DNA of 64,000 bases, taken from contig NZ_JAYREK010000011.1 in the NCBI RefSeq assembly GCF_041908905.1, forward strand, positions 40,531 to 104,530, written 5' to 3'. This document shows, piece after piece, positions 7,157 through 16,060 of the stretch. The notes below the pieces were generated by a model. The model did no database searches and was not told the origin of the DNA. It saw only the letters and a list, made by a program, of their open reading frames with translations. Origin of the DNA: Zoogloea sp041908905 (GTDB lineage Bacteria > Pseudomonadota > Gammaproteobacteria > Burkholderiales > Rhodocyclaceae). Made by a program: the position numbers and the translations under genes. The first letter of the stretch is position 1, and each line of letters starts with the position of its first letter.

Positions 7157-8992
7157 ATGGAGCGCAAAGCAGGGCCGGGTCTGATCAGAAGAACGCTGTC
7201 GGGCCTCTGGCGGGCCCTCGACCGGATTCGGCAGGCCAGCCTCAACCTGATCTTCCTGGCGGTGGTGGCCTTTCTGGTGGCCGGCTGGCTGGCGAGCCGG
7301 CCGGCGGCGCTGCCGGCCGACGCCGCGCTGCTGATTGCCCCCCGGGGCCAGCTCGTCGAGCAGCGCAGCGTGAAGACACCGATGAGCCTGCTGCAGGGCG
7401 GCGACGGGATGCACCAGGTGCTGCTGCGCGACGTGGTCGACGCGATCCGCGGTGCCGCCAGCGACAGCCGCATCAAGGCGCTGGTGATCGAGACCGACAG
7501 CCTCTCCGGTGCGGGGCTGGCCAAGCTCGAGGAGATCGCCGAGGCGCTCGACGCCTTCCGCAAGACGGGCAAGAAGGTCCACGCCTGGGGTCGCCACTTC
7601 GACCAGGCCCAGTACCACCTGGCGGCCCACGCCGACGAGGTCTTCCTCAACCCCGACGGCTACGTGCTGCTCACCGGCTTCGCGCGCTACCCCACCTACT
7701 TCAAGGGCCTGTTCGACCAGGCCGGCGTGAAGGTGCAGGTCTTCCGCGTCGGCACCTACAAGTCCTTCGTCGAGCCCTACACCCGCAGCGACATGTCGCC
7801 CGAAGACCGCGAGGCAACCCGGCTCTACCTCGACGCCGCCTGGCAGGCCTACCAGGCCGACATCGCCGCCGCCCGCCCGAAGGCCGCCGCCGGCCTGGCC
7901 CGCTACGTGAACGACGCGCCGGGCCAGCTGGCCGCGGCCCGGGGCGACGCCGCTGCGATGGCCCAGGCGGCCGGCCTGGTGGACGGCCTGAAGGGCGCCG
8001 ACGAGTGGCGCGCCCACCTGGCCGGCCTGTTCGGCAAGTCCGACGACGCGCGGGGCTTCAAGCACGTCGAGATGTCCACCTACCTGGCGCGCCTGCGCGA
8101 AGAGGCGCCCCGGCGCGCCGGCAAGGTCGGCGTGGTGGTGGCCCAGGGGGCCATCGTCGACGGCGAGCAGCCGCCGGGCAACGTGGGCGGCGATTCGGTG
8201 GCCGCGCTGATCCGCCAGGCCCGCGAGGACGACGCCGTCAAGGCCGTGGTGCTGCGGGTCGACAGCCCGGGGGGCAGCGCCACCGCGTCCGAAGTCATCC
8301 GCCGCGAGCTCGACCTGACCCGCCGCGCCGGCAAGCCGGTGCTGGTTTCGATGGGTTCGGTGGCGGCCTCCGGCGGCTACTGGATCAGCATGGCCGCCGA
8401 CGAGGTGTGGGCCAGCCCGACCACGCTCACCGGCTCGATCGGCATCTTCGCGATGCTGCCGGACCTGTCGGGCCCCTTCGGCAAGCTCGGGCTGGCGGTG
8501 GATGGGGTCGGCACCACGCCGCTGGCCGGCGGCATCGACCCGCGCCGGCCCCTCGACCCGCAGATCGCCAGCCTGCTCCAGCAGAGCATCGAGCACGGCT
8601 ACCGGCGCTTCCTCGGCGTCGTTGCCACGGCCCGCCGGATGAGCCCGGAGGCCGTCGACGCGGTGGCCCAGGGCCGCGTCTGGCTGGGCCGCCAGGCGCT
8701 GGAGCGGGGGCTGGTGGACAAGCTCGGCGGGCTCGACGCGGTGGTCAGGGCCGCCGCCGCCCGCGCGGCCCTGGCCGACTACGAGGTGAGCTACATCGAG
8801 AAGCCCCTGTCGCCGCGCGACCAGCTGCTGGTGCGCCTGCTCAACGGCGAGGACGAGAGCGAGGCGTCCGCGCCGCGCCGGCCGTCCCTGGCCGAGCAGG
8901 CCCTCGCCCGGGTGCGCGGCGAGCTTGAAGCCCTCACCCTCTGGAACGACCCCGGCAACGTGTATCTGCACTGCCTGTGCGAGGCGCCGTGA
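7157..8992 (+). CDS. sppA: Signal peptide peptidase SppA, 67-kDa type
   Basis: A 611-residue protein starting at the ATG at 7157, preceded by GGAG at seven bases; an earlier in-frame start at 7088 would add residues with no family match. One N-terminal membrane helix (about residues 27-47, LNLIFLAVVAFLVAGWLA) anchors it, with two tandem ClpP-fold halves in the periplasm. The general-base Lys is K202 (in GTYKSFVEPY) and the nucleophile Ser is S405 (in SVAASGGYW). These are close to E. coli K209 and S409, so this is the fused bacterial form. It degrades cleaved signal peptides in the inner membrane. It is monocistronic or followed loosely by the SulP gene. Confidence 0.95.
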   Translation: MERKAGPGLIRRTLSGLWRALDRIRQASLNLIFLAVVAFLVAGWLASRPAALPADAALLIAPRGQLVEQRSVKTPMSLLQGGDGMHQVLLRDVVDAIRGAASDSRIKALVIETDSLSGAGLAKLEEIAEALDAFRKTGKKVHAWGRHFDQAQYHLAAHADEVFLNPDGYVLLTGFARYPTYFKGLFDQAGVKVQVFRVGTYKSFVEPYTRSDMSPEDREATRLYLDAAWQAYQADIAAARPKAAAGLARYVNDAPGQLAAARGDAAAMAQAAGLVDGLKGADEWRAHLAGLFGKSDDARGFKHVEMSTYLARLREEAPRRAGKVGVVVAQGAIVDGEQPPGNVGGDSVAALIRQAREDDAVKAVVLRVDSPGGSATASEVIRRELDLTRRAGKPVLVSMGSVAASGGYWISMAADEVWASPTTLTGSIGIFAMLPDLSGPFGKLGLAVDGVGTTPLAGGIDPRRPLDPQIASLLQQSIEHGYRRFLGVVATARRMSPEAVDAVAQGRVWLGRQALERGLVDKLGGLDAVVRAAAARAALADYEVSYIEKPLSPRDQLLVRLLNGEDESEASAPRRPSLAEQALARVRGELEALTLWNDPGNVYLHCLCEAP

Positions 8993-9084
8993 GGGGCGGT
9001 GGGCGCCCCGGTGACGACTGAAGCGCCGGTCCGCGCGTCCTCGGGCGTCGCGGAGGGCCGGCAACTGGCGGAAAGGGCCTGAAA

Positions 9085-11277
9085 ATGGACAAGCCCGGGA
9101 GCGCCTCCTGGACGGGCGACCTGTGGGGCGGGCTGGCGGCGATGCTGGTGGCCCTGCCCTCGGCGATCGCCTTCGGCGTCACGATCTTCTCGCCGCTGGG
9201 GGCCGGCAACGTCGCCCACGGGGCGCTGGCCGGCATCATCGGGGCCACCGTGCTGGGGCTGGTCGCCCCGGCCCTGGGCGGCACCGACCGCCTGATCACC
9301 GCGCCCTGTGCCCCCGCCGCGGCGGTGCTGGTCGCGGTGGCCATCGACCTCGCCCGGCAGGGGGTCGGCGCCGAGGCGGGCATGCTGCTGTTGATGCTCA
9401 TCGGCCTGCTGGCGGGCCTCATCCAGATCGTGCTGGGCCTGGTCGGGGTGGGCCGCCTGATCAAGTACATTCCCTACTCGGTGGTCTGTGGCTACCTCAG
9501 TGGGGTGGGCCTGACCATCATCGGCGGCCAGTTGCCGCGGGTGCTCGGGGTGCCCCGCGAGATGGGCTTCTGGCAGGCGCTGACGACGCCCTCGGCGTGG
9601 CACTGGCAGAGCATCGTGGTCGGCACCGTGGTGGTCGCCACGATGGCCCTGGTGCCCCGCGTGATCCGGGTGGTCCCCGCCGCCATCATCGCCATGCTGG
9701 CTGGCGTTGCCGCCTACCTGCTGCTCGGGCTGGCCGACCCGGCCTTGTGGACCGCCGCCGGCAACCCCCTGCTGATCGGGCCGCTGGGCGTCGCGGCCGG
9801 CGGGCTGCCCGACGCCCTGCTGCATAACCTCCAGGCCCTGGGCGACTTCGATCCGGCCCGGCTGCCGCTGATCCTGCTGCCGGCCCTGACCCTGGCGGCG
9901 CTGCTGTCGATCGACACCCTCAAGACCTGCGTGGTGCTCGACGCGCTCACCAGCACCCACCACGACCCCGACCGCGAGCTGCTGGCCCAGGGGTTGGGCA
10001 ACGCCGGTTCGGCGCTGCTCGGCGGCATTCCGGGGGCGGGCCAGATGGGCGCCTCGATGGTCAATCTGGCCAGCGGCGCCCAGACCCGCCGCTCCGGCAC
10101 CTTCGAGGGCGTCTTTGCGCTGGCGGCCCTGCTGGTCCTGGCGCCGCTGGTCGCGTGGATTCCCATCGCGGCGCTGGGCGGCATCCTGCTGCTCGTCGGC
10201 TACCGCATGATCGACCAGCACAGCCTGGAGTTCTTCCAGTCCCGGACCACCCGCTTCGACTTCTTCGTCATCGTCGCGGTGATCGTCACCGCCCTCACGG
10301 TGAGCCTGATCGCCGCGTCGGGTGTCGGCATCGTGCTGGCGGTCGGCCTCTACCTGCGCGAACAGGCCCGCAGCTCGATCCTGCACCGCAAGATCGAGGG
10401 CGGCGAGCAGTTCTCGAAGGTCGTGCGCCACGACCAGGAGCTCTCCATCCTGCTGCGCAACGGTCGCAAGACGGTGATCGTCGAGCTGCAGGGCAGCCTG
10501 TTCTTCGGCACCGCCCATCAGCTCTACCTGGCCCTCGAGCCGGAGATCGGCCCGCGCACCTATGTGGTCCTGAGCATGCGGCGGGTCCAGTTCCTCGACC
10601 TCACCGCCACCCATGTCCTCGAGCAGATCAAGGACCGCCTGGAGCGCGTGGGCGCCTACCTGATCTTCACCGACATCCCCCGCGGCCTGCCCAGCGGCCT
10701 CAAGATGAAACGCTACCTGCGCGACGTGGGCCTGCTGCGGGAGTCCGGCCGGGCCCTCGCCTTCCGGCAGCTCGACCAGGCGCTGGAGTGGATCGAGCGG
10801 CAACTGCTGGTCGCCGAGGCCTTCCCCGGCGACAACGAGGGCCCGCCCCTCGAGCTGGCCGAGCTGGAGCAGCTGCTCGGCTGGAAGCCCGGCACCCTGG
10901 GCAATCTGGCCGATCTCCTCGAGCCGCGGCATTTCCCGGCGGGGAGCCGGGTGTTCACCGCGGGCATGCCGGGCGGCGACCTGGTCTTCATCCGCCGCGG
11001 CACGCTGCGGGTGGAGATGCCGATCGCCAAGAAGGACGTCTGGCACATCGGCACCTTCGGTCGCGGGGATTTCATTGGCGAGATGGGCTTTCTCGACAGC
11101 GCACGGCGCTCGTCCGACGCGCTGGCCGTCACCGACACCGACTGCTTCATCCTGTCCCGGGCCCGCTTCGACGCCGCCGGCAGTCCGGATGCCGCCGACA
11201 TCTTCGAGGGCCTCGCCCGCGTGCTGGCGATGCGCCTGCGCTTCACCAACAAGGAACTGCGGGCCCTGCGGAGCTAG
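9085..11277 (+). CDS. SulP-family anion transporter with STAS and cyclic-nucleotide-binding domains
   Basis: A 730-residue protein. Residues about 10-415 form the SulP membrane domain with many hydrophobic helices (AAMLVALPSAIAFGVTI; GGIPGAGQMGASMVNLASG). A STAS domain follows at about 450-560 (VIVELQGSLFFGTAHQLY; VVLSMRRVQFLDLTATHVLEQ). The C-terminal 120 residues are a cNMP-binding beta-roll (FPAGSRVFTAGMPGGDLVF; GDFIGEMGFLDSARRSSDA). SulP proteins carry sulfate, bicarbonate or dicarboxylates; this triple fusion suggests gating by a cyclic nucleotide or related ligand. The substrate is unknown. GGAAAGGG lies upstream of the ATG. It is followed by a convergent broken gene. Confidence 0.9.
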   Translation: MDKPGSASWTGDLWGGLAAMLVALPSAIAFGVTIFSPLGAGNVAHGALAGIIGATVLGLVAPALGGTDRLITAPCAPAAAVLVAVAIDLARQGVGAEAGMLLLMLIGLLAGLIQIVLGLVGVGRLIKYIPYSVVCGYLSGVGLTIIGGQLPRVLGVPREMGFWQALTTPSAWHWQSIVVGTVVVATMALVPRVIRVVPAAIIAMLAGVAAYLLLGLADPALWTAAGNPLLIGPLGVAAGGLPDALLHNLQALGDFDPARLPLILLPALTLAALLSIDTLKTCVVLDALTSTHHDPDRELLAQGLGNAGSALLGGIPGAGQMGASMVNLASGAQTRRSGTFEGVFALAALLVLAPLVAWIPIAALGGILLLVGYRMIDQHSLEFFQSRTTRFDFFVIVAVIVTALTVSLIAASGVGIVLAVGLYLREQARSSILHRKIEGGEQFSKVVRHDQELSILLRNGRKTVIVELQGSLFFGTAHQLYLALEPEIGPRTYVVLSMRRVQFLDLTATHVLEQIKDRLERVGAYLIFTDIPRGLPSGLKMKRYLRDVGLLRESGRALAFRQLDQALEWIERQLLVAEAFPGDNEGPPLELAELEQLLGWKPGTLGNLADLLEPRHFPAGSRVFTAGMPGGDLVFIRRGTLRVEMPIAKKDVWHIGTFGRGDFIGEMGFLDSARRSSDALAVTDTDCFILSRARFDAAGSPDAADIFEGLARVLAMRLRFTNKELRALRS

Positions 11278-11357
11278 GCGCTGGCCGGATGTGGCCACCC
11301 GCGAGCGGCTCGGGCCCGGTGCGGGACTCCGTCAGGCCGTGGCCTGGCGCGGTTCCG

Positions 11358-11738
11358 TTAGCGGCCCGGGAGCTCGTCCGCAGCGATGCAGCCCGGATGC
11401 GCGCCGGAGAGCACCGGATAGGCGCAGATTTCGTCGATCTGTTGACGATAGGTGCGGGCGACGCATGGCTCGTCCGCGCACCGGTTGCGTTGCGCCAGTC
11501 ACTTCTTCCGGGTGGCCTGCAGATCCTTGCGGGCGCCGTCGCCGATGTTGGCCGCGCGCATCGACCGGTAGTTTTCGGACAGGGCGTCGTCGAGCTGGCT
11601 CAGGGTTGCGTTGGCGCAGATCGCCTGCTCGACGAAGCGCGCGGCCTTCGCGCACTCGAAGGAGGCCGCGTGCCCGAGCCGGGGCAGCAGCGAGGCGGCG
11701 AGCGCCGCCAGGGCGCAGGCGATTTTATTAATGATCAA
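11358..11738 (-). pseudogene. LprI-like (DUF1311) secreted protein interrupted by an in-frame TGA
   Basis: Reading through one stop gives a 126-residue lysozyme-inhibitor LprI-type protein. It has a signal peptide (ACALAALAASLLPRLGHAA), the family start SFECAKAARFVEQAICAN, then LQATRKK, a TGA at 11499-11501, and LAQRNRCADEPCVARTYRQQI, ending at TAA 11358-11360. The TGA sits exactly where the family has Trp (KKW-LAQRN), consistent with a single TGG-to-TGA change. The reading frame is undisturbed on both sides. The start is weak (TTG at 11738). It follows the DUF2782 gene by 28 bases. It could be a recent pseudogene, a sequencing error or, less likely, recoded. As it stands only a 79-residue product would be made. 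Confidence 0.8.
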
Positions 11739-11766
11739 CCCTCGGTTCGCGGGCGCGGCCGGGCGC

Positions 11767-12111
11767 TCACCAGCGCTTGATCACCCACTTCGGCACGCGC
11801 ACGCCGGCATCCTGGGCGTCGCGGCGGGTGAAGTCGCCGTTGCCGACGTCGTCGTAGAGGTAGTAGGGCACGCCGTGGGGCGGGGTGACCTTGATCATGT
11901 AGAGCTGGCCATTGACCCGGTATTCCTCGACGGTGTCCTCGCCCTTCCGGACGATGGTCACCTGGGGCTCCAGGGCCGGGTCGAGCTCCAGGCCGGGCGG
12001 CGGCGGGGGCGGCTCGGGCAGCGGCTCGAGGTTCTGGGGCTGCTGGGCCCAGGCGGCGGCCGCGACGAACAGCGCGGCCAGGCTTGCTACAGAGTGTGCG
12101 ACACGGGTCAT
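11767..12111 (-). CDS. DUF2782 family exported protein
   Basis: A 114-residue protein with the start at 12111 chosen because AGGAGA precedes it; longer readings run into the repeat array. A cleavable signal peptide (LAALFVAAAAWAQ) is followed by a proline-rich linker (PLPEPPPPPPG) and the DUF2782 core (VTIVRKGEDTVEEYRVNGQLYMIKVTPPHGVPYYLYDD). The function is unknown. The family is usually found beside polA and thrB in betaproteobacteria; polA is nearby here but a thrB is not in the window. It is predicted to be periplasmic. Confidence 0.85.
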   Translation of the reverse strand: MTRVAHSVASLAALFVAAAAWAQQPQNLEPLPEPPPPPPGLELDPALEPQVTIVRKGEDTVEEYRVNGQLYMIKVTPPHGVPYYLYDDVGNGDFTRRDAQDAGVRVPKWVIKRW

Positions 12112-12180
12112 GGGAGTCTCCTGGCTATGCCGCGATTGTAACCCGCCCCTTTGCAGGCACCGCCGACATTCCCGCTGGTG

Positions 12181-12494
12181 CCGTCCGGCCATCCGCCGGG
12201 CCGCCCCAAGGAAGGCCGGCGCCCCCTCGGGGGGGGCAGCGAGCGAAGCGGGCGTGGGGGCCGTCCGGCCATCCGCCGGGCCGCCCCAAGGAAGGCTGGC
12301 GCCCCCTCGGGGGGCAGCGAGCGAAGCGGGCGTGGGGGCCGTCCGGCCATCCGCCGGGCCGCCCCAAGGAAGGCCGGCGCCCCCTCGGGGGGCAGCGAGC
12401 GAAGCGGGCGTGGGGGCTGTCCGGCCATCCGCCGGGCCGCCCCAAGGAAGGCCGGCGCCCCCTCGGGGGGCAGCGAGCGAAGCGAGCGTGGGGG
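12181..12494. repeat. Four tandem 78-80 bp repeats with REP-like palindromes
   Basis: Four head-to-tail copies lie at 12181-12260 (80 bp), 12261-12338, 12339-12416 and 12417-12494 (78 bp each), nearly identical. A fifth copy breaks off after CCGTCA. Each unit contains CCCCCTCGGGGGG and GCAGCGAGCGAAGCG followed by GTGGGGG, so C-rich and G-rich segments can pair into stem-loops. A 78-bp unit is 26 codons, which makes artefactual repetitive reading frames in several frames. The first copy has two extra G residues and copies 2 and 4 carry single changes. The array fills most of the 398-base gap between DUF2782 and the LOG gene; no gene is supported there. Confidence 0.95.
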
Positions 12495-12509
12495 CCGTCA
12501 TCTCTTTTT

Positions 12510-13235
12510 TTAGAGGTTGAGCATCAGCTCGTGTTCTTCGGGCAGCGGCAGGAAGCCGCGGGTCTGGTAGTGGTTGAAGATCGCGTCGACCACCTTCTCG
12601 GGCTCGTCGATCACCTGGATCAGGTTCATGTCGTTGGGGTGGATCATGCCCTCGCTCACCAGCGTGGTCTTGAACCAGTCGAGCAGCCCGTTCCAGAAGG
12701 CCGACTCGACGAGGATCACCGGAATCTTGCGGCTCTTGCCGGTCTGGATCAGGGTCATCGCCTCGAGGAGTTCGTCCAGCGTGCCGAAGCCGCCGGGCAT
12801 CACCACGTAGGCGATCGCGAACTTCACGAACATGAATTTGCGCGCGAAGAAGTGCTGGAAGGTCTGGGAGATGTCCTGGTAAGGGTTGGCCTGCTGCTCC
12901 ATCGGCAGCTGGATGTTGAGGCCGACGCTGGGCGACTTGCCGAAGTAGGCGCCCTTGTTGGCCGCTTCCATGATGCCGGGCCCGCCACCGGAGATCACCG
13001 AGAAGCCGGCGTCCGAGAGCTGGCGGGCGATGCGCTCGGTCTTCTCGTAGTAGGGGTGATCGGGCGCGGTGCGGGCGCTGCCGAAGATCGACACCGCCGG
13101 GCGGATCGGCTTGAGGCGCTCAGTGCCCTCGACGAACTCTGCCATAATCCCGAAAATCCGCCACGACTCCCGCGCCGTGAAGCCCTGCGCCTCGGTGTTG
13201 GGCATCATCTGCGGCAGTTTGTCTTTTGCAGTCAT
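12510..13235 (-). CDS. LOG family protein (TIGR00730, 'lysine decarboxylase-like' fold)
   Basis: A 241-residue Rossmann-like protein starting at 13235; an upstream in-frame extension overlaps polA and lacks family similarity. The two signature motifs are SGGGPGIMEAANKGAY (residues 82-97) and MPGGFGTLDE (146-155). Characterised relatives are phosphoribohydrolases that release bases from nucleoside 5'-monophosphates; many were once misannotated as lysine decarboxylases. At 241 residues with an N-terminal extension of about 45 residues it belongs to the longer bacterial subgroup. It is divergent from polA across about 60 bases. The stop is followed at once by the repeat array. Confidence 0.88.
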   Translation of the reverse strand: MTAKDKLPQMMPNTEAQGFTARESWRIFGIMAEFVEGTERLKPIRPAVSIFGSARTAPDHPYYEKTERIARQLSDAGFSVISGGGPGIMEAANKGAYFGKSPSVGLNIQLPMEQQANPYQDISQTFQHFFARKFMFVKFAIAYVVMPGGFGTLDELLEAMTLIQTGKSRKIPVILVESAFWNGLLDWFKTTLVSEGMIHPNDMNLIQVIDEPEKVVDAIFNHYQTRGFLPLPEEHELMLNL

Positions 13236-13296
13236 TATTCTTGTAAGGAGTAAGGGGTGAAGGGAGCGGGCCGCCGCCTCTTCAGCCTGCGTGCCC

Positions 13297-16014
13297 ATGC
13301 CTACCTTGTTGCTCGTCGACGGCTCCAGCTATCTGTACCGTGCCTTCCATGCCCTGCCCGATCTGCGCAACTCGGCGGGCGAACCCACCGGCGCGGTGCG
13401 GGGCGTGCTGTCCATGCTACGTCGGCTCGAATCCGACTACAAGGCGGAATACCGGGCCTGCGTCTTCGACGCCAAGGGCAAGACCTTCCGCGACGACTGG
13501 TTCCCCGATTACAAGTCCCACCGCCCGCCGATGCCCGACGACCTGCGGGCCCAGATCGAGCCGCTCCACGAGGCTGTCCGGGCCGAAGGCTGGCCGCTGC
13601 TGATGGAGGAGGGCGTCGAGGCCGACGACGTGATCGGCACCCTCACCCGCCAGGCCGTCGAGGCCGGCTGGGAGGTGGTGATCTCCACCGGCGACAAGGA
13701 TCTCACCCAGCTCGTCCGCCCCGGCGTGCGCTGGGTCAACACGATGAGCGAGGAGGTCCTCGACGAGGCCGGCGTCACCGTCAAGTTCGGCGTGCCACCC
13801 GAGCGCATCGTGGATTACCTGGCGCTGGTCGGCGACACCGTCGACAACGTGCCCGGCGTCGAGAAGTGCGGCCCCAAGACGGCGGTCAAGTGGCTCACCG
13901 AATACGGCACCCTCGACAACCTCGTCGCCAACGCCGACAAGGTGGGGGGCAAGGTCGGCGAAAACCTGCGCAAGCACCTGGATTTCCTGCCGCTGGGCCG
14001 CAAGCTGGTCACCGTGGTCACCGACCTCGCGCTGCCGGTCAAGCCGGCCGACCTGCCCGCCCGCGAGGACGACAAGGAAGCCCTCGCCGCGATCTACCGG
14101 CGCATGGAGTTCAAGGGCTGGCTGAAGGAGCTGGAGGAGGGCGTCCATCGCCCCGCCGCGCCGGCCGCCGCCCAGGCCGCTGCGCCCCAGGGTGAGCCCG
14201 GCGCCCACCGCACCGGCTACGAGACCCTGCTGTCGTGGGATGCCTTCGATGCCTGGCTGGCCCGCATCAACGCCGCCAGCCTCACCGCCTTCGACACTGA
14301 GACCACCGGCCTCGACCCGCTGGCCGCGCGGCTGGTGGGCATGTCGTTCGCCACCACCGAGGGCGAGGCCGCCTACCTGCCGCTGGCCCACGGCTACGCC
14401 GACGCGCCGGCCCAGCTGCCGCTGGCCGAGGTGCTGGAGCGCCTGCGCCCCTGGCTCGAATCCGACGCCCACCGCAAGGTTGGCCAGAACCTCAAGTACG
14501 ACGCCCACATCCTGGCCAACCACGGCATCCAGCTCGCCGGCATCGCGGAAGACACCCTGCTCGAATCCTACGTGCTCGAGAGCGACAAGTCCCACGACAT
14601 GGATTCCCTCGCCAGCCGTCACCTGGGCCTCAAGACCCTCACCTACACCGAGGTGTGCGGCAAGGGCGCCAAGCAGATCGGCTTCGGCGAGGTCGAGCTG
14701 GCCCGCGCCACCGAATACGCCGCCGAAGACGCCGACATCACCCTGCGCCTCCACAACGCGCTCTCCGCCCAGCTCGCCGCCGAGCCCGGCCTCGCCGCGC
14801 TGTACCGCGACATCGAGCTGCCCACCGCGCGGGTGCTCTTCGAGATGGAGCGTACCGGCGTGCTGATCGACGACTTCCTGCTCGCCCAGCACTCCGAAGA
14901 GCTCGGCCGCCGCCTCCACGCGCTGGAGCAGCAGGCCCATGAACTCGCCGGCCAGCCCTTCAACCTCGGCTCGCCCAAGCAGCTCGGCGAGATTTTGTTC
15001 ACCAAGCTCGGCCTGCCGGTGGTCAAGAAGACCGCCACCGGCCAGCCGTCGACGGATGAAGACGTGCTCTCCCAGCTTGCCGAGGACTACCCGCTGCCCA
15101 AGCTGCTCCTCGAGCACCGCAGCCTCGCCAAGCTCAAGAACACCTATACCGACAAGCTGCCGCAGATGGTGAACCCGCGCACCGGCCGCGTGCACACCAG
15201 CTTCAGCCAGGCGGTGGCGGTCACCGGGCGCCTCGCCAGCTCCGAGCCCAACCTGCAGAACATCCCGATTCGCACGCCGGAGGGCCGCCGCATCCGCGCC
15301 GCCTTCATCGCCCCGGCCGGCCACAGGATCGTCTCCGCCGACTACTCGCAGATCGAGCTGCGCATCATGGCCCACCTGTCGGGCGACGCCGGCCTCACCG
15401 GCGCCTTCGCCCGCGGCGAGGACGTGCACCGCGCCACCGCCGGCGAGATCTTCGGCGTCACCCCGCTCGAGGTCACCAGCGAGCAGCGCCGCTACGCCAA
15501 GGTGATCAACTTCGGCCTGATCTACGGCATGAGCGCCCACGGCCTGGCCAAGAATCTCGGCATCGAGCGCGTCGCCGCCGCCAATTACATCGACCGCTAC
15601 TTCGCCCGCTACCCGGGCGTCGCCGCCTACATGGAGCGCACCCGCCTCGAAGCCAAGACCAAGGGCTACGTCGAGACGGTGTTCGGCCGCCGCCTGCACC
15701 TGCCCGACATCCGCGCCCAGCAGGTCGGCCGCCGCCAGGCCGCCGAGCGTGCGGCGATCAACGCGCCGATGCAGGGCACCGCCGCCGACCTCATCAAGAA
15801 GGCGATGATCGCCGTGTCGGCGTGGCTCAAGGCCAGCGGCGCCAAGTCGCGGCTGATCCTGCAGGTGCACGACGAACTGGTGCTCGAAGTCCCCGACGCC
15901 GAAATCCCGTTGATCCGCGAGCAGTTGCCCCGCCTGATGGCCGAGGTGGCGCAACTTTCCGTGCCGCTGCTTGCCGAAGTGGGAGTCGGCGCCAACTGGG
16001 ACGAAGCCCACTGA
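13297..16014 (+). CDS. polA: DNA polymerase I
   Basis: A 905-residue protein; the ATG at 13297 is preferred over an in-frame GTG at 13291. Residues about 1-290 are the 5'-3' exonuclease (ISTGDKDLTQLV; helix-hairpin-helix VPGVEKCGPKTAVKWL). Residues about 320-500 are the 3'-5' proofreading domain, with AFDTETTGLD, GQNLKYDAHIL and AAEDADITLRL retaining the acidic metal ligands. The remainder is the polymerase: SADYSQIELRI (motif A), RRYAKVINFGLIYG (O-helix, motif B) and QVHDELVLEVP (motif C). It fills gaps in Okazaki-fragment processing and excision repair. All three activities look intact. Confidence 0.98.
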   Translation: MPTLLLVDGSSYLYRAFHALPDLRNSAGEPTGAVRGVLSMLRRLESDYKAEYRACVFDAKGKTFRDDWFPDYKSHRPPMPDDLRAQIEPLHEAVRAEGWPLLMEEGVEADDVIGTLTRQAVEAGWEVVISTGDKDLTQLVRPGVRWVNTMSEEVLDEAGVTVKFGVPPERIVDYLALVGDTVDNVPGVEKCGPKTAVKWLTEYGTLDNLVANADKVGGKVGENLRKHLDFLPLGRKLVTVVTDLALPVKPADLPAREDDKEALAAIYRRMEFKGWLKELEEGVHRPAAPAAAQAAAPQGEPGAHRTGYETLLSWDAFDAWLARINAASLTAFDTETTGLDPLAARLVGMSFATTEGEAAYLPLAHGYADAPAQLPLAEVLERLRPWLESDAHRKVGQNLKYDAHILANHGIQLAGIAEDTLLESYVLESDKSHDMDSLASRHLGLKTLTYTEVCGKGAKQIGFGEVELARATEYAAEDADITLRLHNALSAQLAAEPGLAALYRDIELPTARVLFEMERTGVLIDDFLLAQHSEELGRRLHALEQQAHELAGQPFNLGSPKQLGEILFTKLGLPVVKKTATGQPSTDEDVLSQLAEDYPLPKLLLEHRSLAKLKNTYTDKLPQMVNPRTGRVHTSFSQAVAVTGRLASSEPNLQNIPIRTPEGRRIRAAFIAPAGHRIVSADYSQIELRIMAHLSGDAGLTGAFARGEDVHRATAGEIFGVTPLEVTSEQRRYAKVINFGLIYGMSAHGLAKNLGIERVAAANYIDRYFARYPGVAAYMERTRLEAKTKGYVETVFGRRLHLPDIRAQQVGRRQAAERAAINAPMQGTAADLIKKAMIAVSAWLKASGAKSRLILQVHDELVLEVPDAEIPLIREQLPRLMAEVAQLSVPLLAEVGVGANWDEAH

Positions 16015-16060
16015 GGGTCCCGGCCGGTCCGCAGCCCCGGATTTCACGAAAGCACCGCCC

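Noticed and set aside
11499..11501. Selenocysteine or other recoding of the TGA
   Set aside because: The family expects Trp here and no SECIS-like hairpin immediately downstream was recognised; a nonsense mutation or sequencing error is simpler.
12181..12494. CRISPR array
   Set aside because: The units are contiguous with no unique spacers of equal length between them, and no cas gene is near.
12084..12513. Several open frames built from 26-residue repeats in the intergenic tandem repeats
   Set aside because: The 78-bp unit is a multiple of three, so it leaves all frames open. Products are monotonous Pro/Arg/Gly sequences with no start context.
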